A stretch of DNA of 11,466 nucleotides from CAYOXD01 sp964407825 (lineage in GTDB: Bacteria; Desulfobacterota; Desulfobacteria; Desulfobacterales; JAFDDL01), in the NCBI GenBank assembly GCA_964407825.1, contig CAYOXD010000102.1, forward strand, positions 1 to 11,466, read 5' to 3'. Shown here one piece after another: positions 7,554-11,466 of the stretch; position 1 is the first letter of the stretch, and every line of letters starts with the position of its first letter. Both the position numbers and the translations under genes were made by a program. The notes beneath the pieces were generated by a model. The model worked only from the letters and a program-made list of their open reading frames with translations, searched no databases and was not told the DNA's origin.

Positions 7554-8144
7554 ATGGCAACGATGGATATTCCGCCCGATCCGGGGCAAGGTATTCCGGG
7601 CGAGGAACTGAAGGTCGACAGGATCCCCTTCGACATCCGGGGGGACAGCCACTATCCCATCCGGAAGGCCCAGGTCACCGATGTGAGGGGAATCCTGTCC
7701 CTCATCAACAGCTTCGCCGCATCGAATCTGATGCTGCCCCGGGGGCCTCAGTATATCTATGAGAACATAAGGGACTTCACCATCGCGGTGGACGAGGAAA
7801 AAAGCGGCCCGGCACCGCCCGACGGGCAGCACATGCCGCTCATCATCGCCTGCGGCGGGCTGCATGTGCTCTGGGAGGACATCGCCGAGATCCGGTCCAC
7901 GGCCATCCACCCGGACTACCAGCACAAGGGGCTGGGCAGACGGATGGTGGATTTCATGAAGGTGGAGGCCCGGCAGCTGGGGATCAAGACCCTCTTCACC
8001 TGGACCCTTGCGGAGGATTTTTTCAGGCAGCTGGGCTTCAAACGCCAGGGAAAGGAGGCCCTGTCCCCCAAGGTCTGGGGAGAGTGCAGCCGGTGCCCCA
8101 AGTATTTCAAATGCGACGAGGTGGGCATGGTACTGGAACTGTAA
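7554..8144 (+). CDS. argA: short single-domain N-acetylglutamate synthase (GNAT)
   Basis: Predicted to transfer acetyl from acetyl-CoA to glutamate, the first step of arginine synthesis, in the cytoplasm. The 196-residue protein has an N-terminal extension of about 35 residues and then one GNAT domain: YPIRKAQVTDVRGILSLI, IACGGLHVLWEDIAEIRSTA, and the acetyl-CoA loop HPDYQHKGLGRRMVDFM with its QxxGLG motif. The classical ArgA amino-acid-kinase domain is absent. The C-terminus carries Cys178, Cys181 and Cys187 in ECSRCPKYFKCDE, a pattern I associate with short delta-proteobacterial NAGS-like proteins. The neighbouring argH, argG and carA support the arginine role. The ATG has an AAGGG ribosome site and a strong promoter of its own. 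Another GNAT acetyltransferase activity cannot be excluded from sequence alone. Confidence 0.8.
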   Translation: MATMDIPPDPGQGIPGEELKVDRIPFDIRGDSHYPIRKAQVTDVRGILSLINSFAASNLMLPRGPQYIYENIRDFTIAVDEEKSGPAPPDGQHMPLIIACGGLHVLWEDIAEIRSTAIHPDYQHKGLGRRMVDFMKVEARQLGIKTLFTWTLAEDFFRQLGFKRQGKEALSPKVWGECSRCPKYFKCDEVGMVLEL

Positions 8145-8160
8145 TGCGGACCCGGCCTTC

Positions 8161-8301
8161 ATCGTTGTCGTTATCGTTATCGTTGTCGTTNNNNNNNNNN
8201 NNNNNNNNNNNNNNNNNNNNNNNNNNNNNNNNNNNNNNNNNNNNNNNNNNNNNNNNNNNNNNNNNNNNNNNNNNNNNNNNNNNNNNNNNNTCGTATTCGA
8301 T
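8161..8301. repeat. tandem hexamer array (nTCGnn) interrupted by the assembly gap
   Basis: Left of the gap, 8161-8190 is five exact-phase units of RTCGTT (ATCGTT or GTCGTT). Right of the gap, 8290-8301 continues with two diverged units ending TTCGAT. The array begins 16 bp after the argA stop and lies between argA and argH. It is the probable reason the assembly broke here. On the opposite strand the unit reads AACGAY, the same class as the array at 4823-4852. The true number of units is unknown. No protein-coding meaning is likely. Confidence 0.65.
8191..8290. other. assembly gap (100 Ns)
   Basis: Exactly 100 undetermined bases, the conventional placeholder for a gap of unknown size. It sits in the argA-argH spacer within a simple repeat. 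After the gap, 8302-8427 has no ATG-started ORF, no clear promoter and no terminator, so any argH promoter or leader may lie in the missing sequence. Confidence 0.97.
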
Positions 8302-8427
8302 TTTATACCAAGAGGGCCGATCCACCCCGATCACAAACGAGTCCAGAAAGAAAACACAGCCCTCCAACGGAAAAAACAACACTTGAGAGAATCAGGGAAA
8401 GCACCCCACAGACAAGGATCCCAACGC

Positions 8428-9810
8428 ATGAAAAAACCATGGAGCGGAAGGTTCCGGGAAACCACCCGGCCCTCCGTTGAAAATTTTACCGAATCGCTGT
8501 CCTTCGACCAGCGCCTCTACCCCTTCGATATCCAGGGAAGCATCGCCCATGCGACCATGCTGGGCGAGACCGGCCTTCTCAGCGCCGCCGAGGCCGAGGC
8601 GATCATCGACGGTCTCAAGGCGGTGGCGCAGGACATGGACCAGGGCCGGGTGAGCTTTGACCCGGCCTTCGAGGATATCCACATGCTGGTGGAGCATCTT
8701 CTCACAGAGAAGATCGGGCCTGTCGGCAAGAAGCTCCACACGGCCCGAAGCCGCAACGACCAGGTGGCCACCGATATCCGGCTGTGGCTCAAAGACGCGG
8801 GGGGCCGGCTCGACGGCGGGCTGCTCGGGCTGCAGCGGGCCCTTCTGGAAAAGGCTGCGGCCTGCGAGCACCTCATCATGCCGGGCTTCACCCACCTTCA
8901 GCATGCCCAGCCCGTGGGAGTCGCCTTCTACCTCATGGCCTTTCTCGAAAAATTCCACCGGGACCGCTCCCGTCTGGCCGATTGCCTGAAGCGGGCCGAC
9001 GTGCTGCCCCTGGGGGCCTGCGCCCTTGCCGGCACAACGCTTGCCATCGACCGGGAACGGGTCGCCGGCGCCCTCGGTTTCGCCGGCGTCTCCAGAAATG
9101 CCATGGACTCCGTGAGCGACCGGGACTTTCTCGCGGAGTACGCCTTTGCCCTTTCCCTCACGGCCACGCATATCAGCAATTTCTGCGAGGACATGATTAT
9201 CTGGGCCAGCGCCGAATACAGCTACATCACCATCGACGACGGCTACTGCACGGGCTCCTCCATCATGCCCCAGAAGAAAAATCCCGATGTCCACGAACTG
9301 CTGCGGGGGAAAACCGCCCGGGTCCACGGCGCCCTGCACGGGCTTCTGACCCTGATCAAGGGGCTTCCCCAAGCTTATAACCGGGACCTCCAGGAGGACA
9401 AGGAGCTCATCTTCGATGCCCACGACACGGTGCTGGCCAGCCTCTCCATCCTGGCGGAACTGGTCGGGCACACCCACTTCAACGAGAAGCGCCTTCTGGA
9501 CTCCACGGCCAAGGGCTTCATGGAGGCCACGGCCCTGGCCGAGTACCTGGTGGCCAGGGGGATCTTTTTCAGGGACGCCCACCACATCTCGGGCGAAATC
9601 GTCCGGATGGCCGAAACCGAGGGCAAGACCCTGGCGCAGCTGGACCTGGGGGCCATGCAGCGCCTCTGCCCGAAGATCGAAAGGGACGTTTTCTCCGTAC
9701 TGTCCTGCGAGGCCATCCTGGACCAGGTGAAAAGCGCCGGGAGCACCGGCCGGGCGCAGATGCGAAGCGCCCTTGCCTTTTGGCACGGCCGCCTGGATCC
9801 GGCCTCCTGA
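8428..9810 (+). CDS. argH: argininosuccinate lyase
   Basis: Cytoplasmic enzyme of the last arginine step, cleaving argininosuccinate into arginine and fumarate; it belongs to the fumarase/aspartase superfamily and is normally a homotetramer. The 460 residues match the family's usual length. Visible hallmarks are WSGRF near the N-terminus, HTARSRNDQVATD (from His104), GFTHLQHAQPV with a conserved His, LPLGACALAGTTLAIDRE and the superfamily signature GSSIMPQKKNPDVHEL (from Gly276), which includes the flexible catalytic-serine loop. The ATG at 8428 has AAGGA nine bases upstream; the frame is open further upstream through the gap, and a TTG at 8383 is possible but lacks a good ribosome site. The order argH then argG is the reverse of the common argGH, and argG has its own control region. 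Confidence 0.97.
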   Translation: MKKPWSGRFRETTRPSVENFTESLSFDQRLYPFDIQGSIAHATMLGETGLLSAAEAEAIIDGLKAVAQDMDQGRVSFDPAFEDIHMLVEHLLTEKIGPVGKKLHTARSRNDQVATDIRLWLKDAGGRLDGGLLGLQRALLEKAAACEHLIMPGFTHLQHAQPVGVAFYLMAFLEKFHRDRSRLADCLKRADVLPLGACALAGTTLAIDRERVAGALGFAGVSRNAMDSVSDRDFLAEYAFALSLTATHISNFCEDMIIWASAEYSYITIDDGYCTGSSIMPQKKNPDVHELLRGKTARVHGALHGLLTLIKGLPQAYNRDLQEDKELIFDAHDTVLASLSILAELVGHTHFNEKRLLDSTAKGFMEATALAEYLVARGIFFRDAHHISGEIVRMAETEGKTLAQLDLGAMQRLCPKIERDVFSVLSCEAILDQVKSAGSTGRAQMRSALAFWHGRLDPAS

Positions 9811-9818
9811 TTTTTTTC

Positions 9819-9860
9819 TTGACAAGCCGTTGGCGGTTTGACAATTGTAGCCAACCTTAA
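9819..9860 (+). promoter_or_regulatory. putative promoter/operator region for the argG leader
   Basis: Two perfect TTGACA boxes (9819-9824 and 9838-9843) lie 19 bp apart just after the argH stop, each followed by A. The best -10-like boxes are GACAAT (9840-9845), only 15 bp from the first box, and weak AT-rich sequence near 9860 for the second. The region also holds the 8-bp palindrome ACAATTGT (9841-9848) and an inverted repeat GTTGGC (9829-9834)/GCCAAC (9850-9855). A promoter here is expected because the leader ORF begins at 9881, but the exact elements are uncertain. I see no ArgR-type box. Confidence 0.4.
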
Positions 9861-9880
9861 GTTTTGAGAAGACGGAAGAC

Positions 9881-9973
9881 ATGAGACTTCGGAACTTCAC
9901 CCTTAGAAACACCAGCGTTCGTATCCGCCGCCGCGCCCGCCGCGAGGCCGGGCGTTTTATGCATGGGCTCTGA
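9881..9973 (+). CDS. arginine-rich leader peptide of the argG attenuator
   Basis: ORF of 30 codons encoding a peptide with ten arginines (residues 2, 4, 9, 14, 16, 17, 18, 20, 21 and 25); residues 14-21 read RIRRRARR. The densest run uses CGC codons at 9926-9943. A purine-rich stretch with GGAAG (9874-9878) precedes the ATG at rather short spacing. The stop (9971-9973) lies 8 nt beyond a segment that pairs with the terminator arm. Its proposed role is to sense charged tRNA-Arg: slow translation of the Arg run would expose that segment. The peptide itself probably has no further function. The evidence is composition plus position; translation is not shown. Confidence 0.78.
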   Translation: MRLRNFTLRNTSVRIRRRARREAGRFMHGL

Positions 9974-10012
9974 TGAACGCGTGACACAGCAGTAACTGCA
10001 TAAAACCCCGGC
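9934..10012 (+). promoter_or_regulatory. antiterminator and competing hairpin of the argG attenuator
   Basis: Segment 2, GCCGGGCGTTTTATGCA (9947-9963), pairs with segment 3, TGCATAAAACCCCGGC (9997-10012), over 16 bp with only C9953 bulged. Segment 3 contains the ascending terminator arm, so the two structures are mutually exclusive. A third segment, CGCCCG (9934-9939) inside the Arg codons, can pair with CGGGCG (9949-9954) and sequester segment 2. This is the classic 1:2, 2:3, 3:4 arrangement. A ribosome stalled on Arg codons 16-18 would mask segment 1 and leave segment 2 free, whereas one at the stop codon would cover segment 2. Confidence 0.8.
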
Positions 10013-10032
10013 AACCGCCGGGGTTTTTTTTT
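10002..10032 (+). terminator. intrinsic terminator (attenuator hairpin) upstream of argG
   Basis: An 11-bp perfect stem pairs 10002-10012 with 10017-10027 around an AACC tetraloop. The inner seven pairs are all G-C (CCCCGGC/GCCGGGG) and the outer four A-T. It runs into nine consecutive Ts (10024-10032). It stands 28 bp before the argG ATG and downstream of the Arg-rich leader ORF, so it should act conditionally on argG transcription and not simply end argH. Confidence 0.92.
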
Positions 10033-10060
10033 GGCATACATATGGAGAAAGGATCTTGTC

Positions 10061-11326
<1,266 letters not shown>

Positions 11327-11354
11327 CCTTTTCACGAACCCAGGAGCAACACCC

Positions 11355-11466
11355 ATGAAAGCGCGACTGATCCTATCCGACGGCACCCTCTACGAGGGGC
11401 TCTCCCTGGGCGCCCAGGGCACCACCATCGGCGAGGTGGTGTTCAACACGGCCATGACCGGCTACC
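11355..11466 (+). CDS. carA: carbamoyl-phosphate synthase small subunit (partial, N-terminus only)
   Basis: The first 37 residues read as the CarA N-terminal domain: KARLILSDGTLYEGLSLG followed by GEVVFNTAMTGY, a family hallmark. CarA is the glutaminase subunit that delivers ammonia to CarB; carbamoyl phosphate then feeds arginine (via citrulline) and pyrimidine synthesis. The ATG has an AGGAG site 9 bases upstream and lies 28 bp after the argG stop, with no terminator or promoter between them, so it should share argG's arginine-responsive control. The glutaminase triad lies beyond the window edge. Confidence 0.93.
   Translation, partial: MKARLILSDGTLYEGLSLGAQGTTIGEVVFNTAMTGY

Noticed and set aside
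8107..8386. Open frames running through the N gap, including one reading alternating Asn-Asp
   Set aside because: They consist of simple repeat plus undetermined bases, so no protein can be inferred.
8302..8427. A second arginine-rich leader before argH
   Set aside because: No ATG-started ORF, no Arg run and no terminator hairpin are visible in the sequenced part; the gap could hide one but there is no evidence.
9787..9817. Possible terminator after argH: GGCCG/CGGCC stem followed by a run of seven Ts
   Set aside because: The stem is only 5 bp with an 8-nt loop inside argH codons and the T-run starts 6 nt after it; far weaker than the hairpin at 10002-10032.

Overview
This is a GC-rich bacterial chromosome segment made almost entirely of housekeeping genes. 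Family composition suggests an anaerobic delta-proteobacterial lineage (Desulfobacterota, perhaps a Desulfosarcina-like sulfate reducer). The clues are a short single-GNAT N-acetylglutamate synthase with a C-terminal Cys cluster, a DUF1992 protein, and degenerate NNCGAT hexamer repeats between genes. This placement is inference, not a database match. A run of 100 Ns (8191-8290) marks a scaffold gap inside one of these repeats.

Layout. Positions 1-2060 (minus strand): a membrane-anchored transglutaminase-like protein, overlapped at its 3' end by the ATPase gene of an ABC-2-type exporter that runs off the left edge. Positions 2112-2234: a divergent control region with a promoter and an inverted repeat. 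Positions 2235-3846 (plus strand): a TetR-family repressor, a DUF1992 protein and a two-helix membrane protein with a SHOCT-like tail. Positions 3871-7392: D-Ala-D-Ala ligase, then a single reading frame fusing PurD to PurE, then an overlapping YrdC/TsaC-type tRNA threonylcarbamoylation gene. Positions 7487-11466: an arginine block of argA (N-acetylglutamate synthase), argH, argG and the start of carA.

The most notable element lies between argH and argG. A 30-codon ORF (9881-9973) encodes a peptide with ten arginines, six of them within eight residues. It is followed by an 11-bp intrinsic terminator with nine Ts, just ahead of argG. A 17-nt segment at the end of the leader ORF (9947-9963) is complementary, apart from one bulged C, to the ascending arm of the terminator and its 5' flank (9997-10012). 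Arg codons, an antiterminator and a terminator are thus in the order expected of a ribosome-mediated transcription attenuator responding to charged tRNA-Arg. It would control argG and probably carA, which starts 28 bp after argG.

How the genes work together: argA makes the first committed arginine precursor, carA (with carB, presumably further right) supplies carbamoyl phosphate, and argG and argH perform the last two steps. The purD-purE fusion joins steps 2 and 6 of purine synthesis in one polypeptide.
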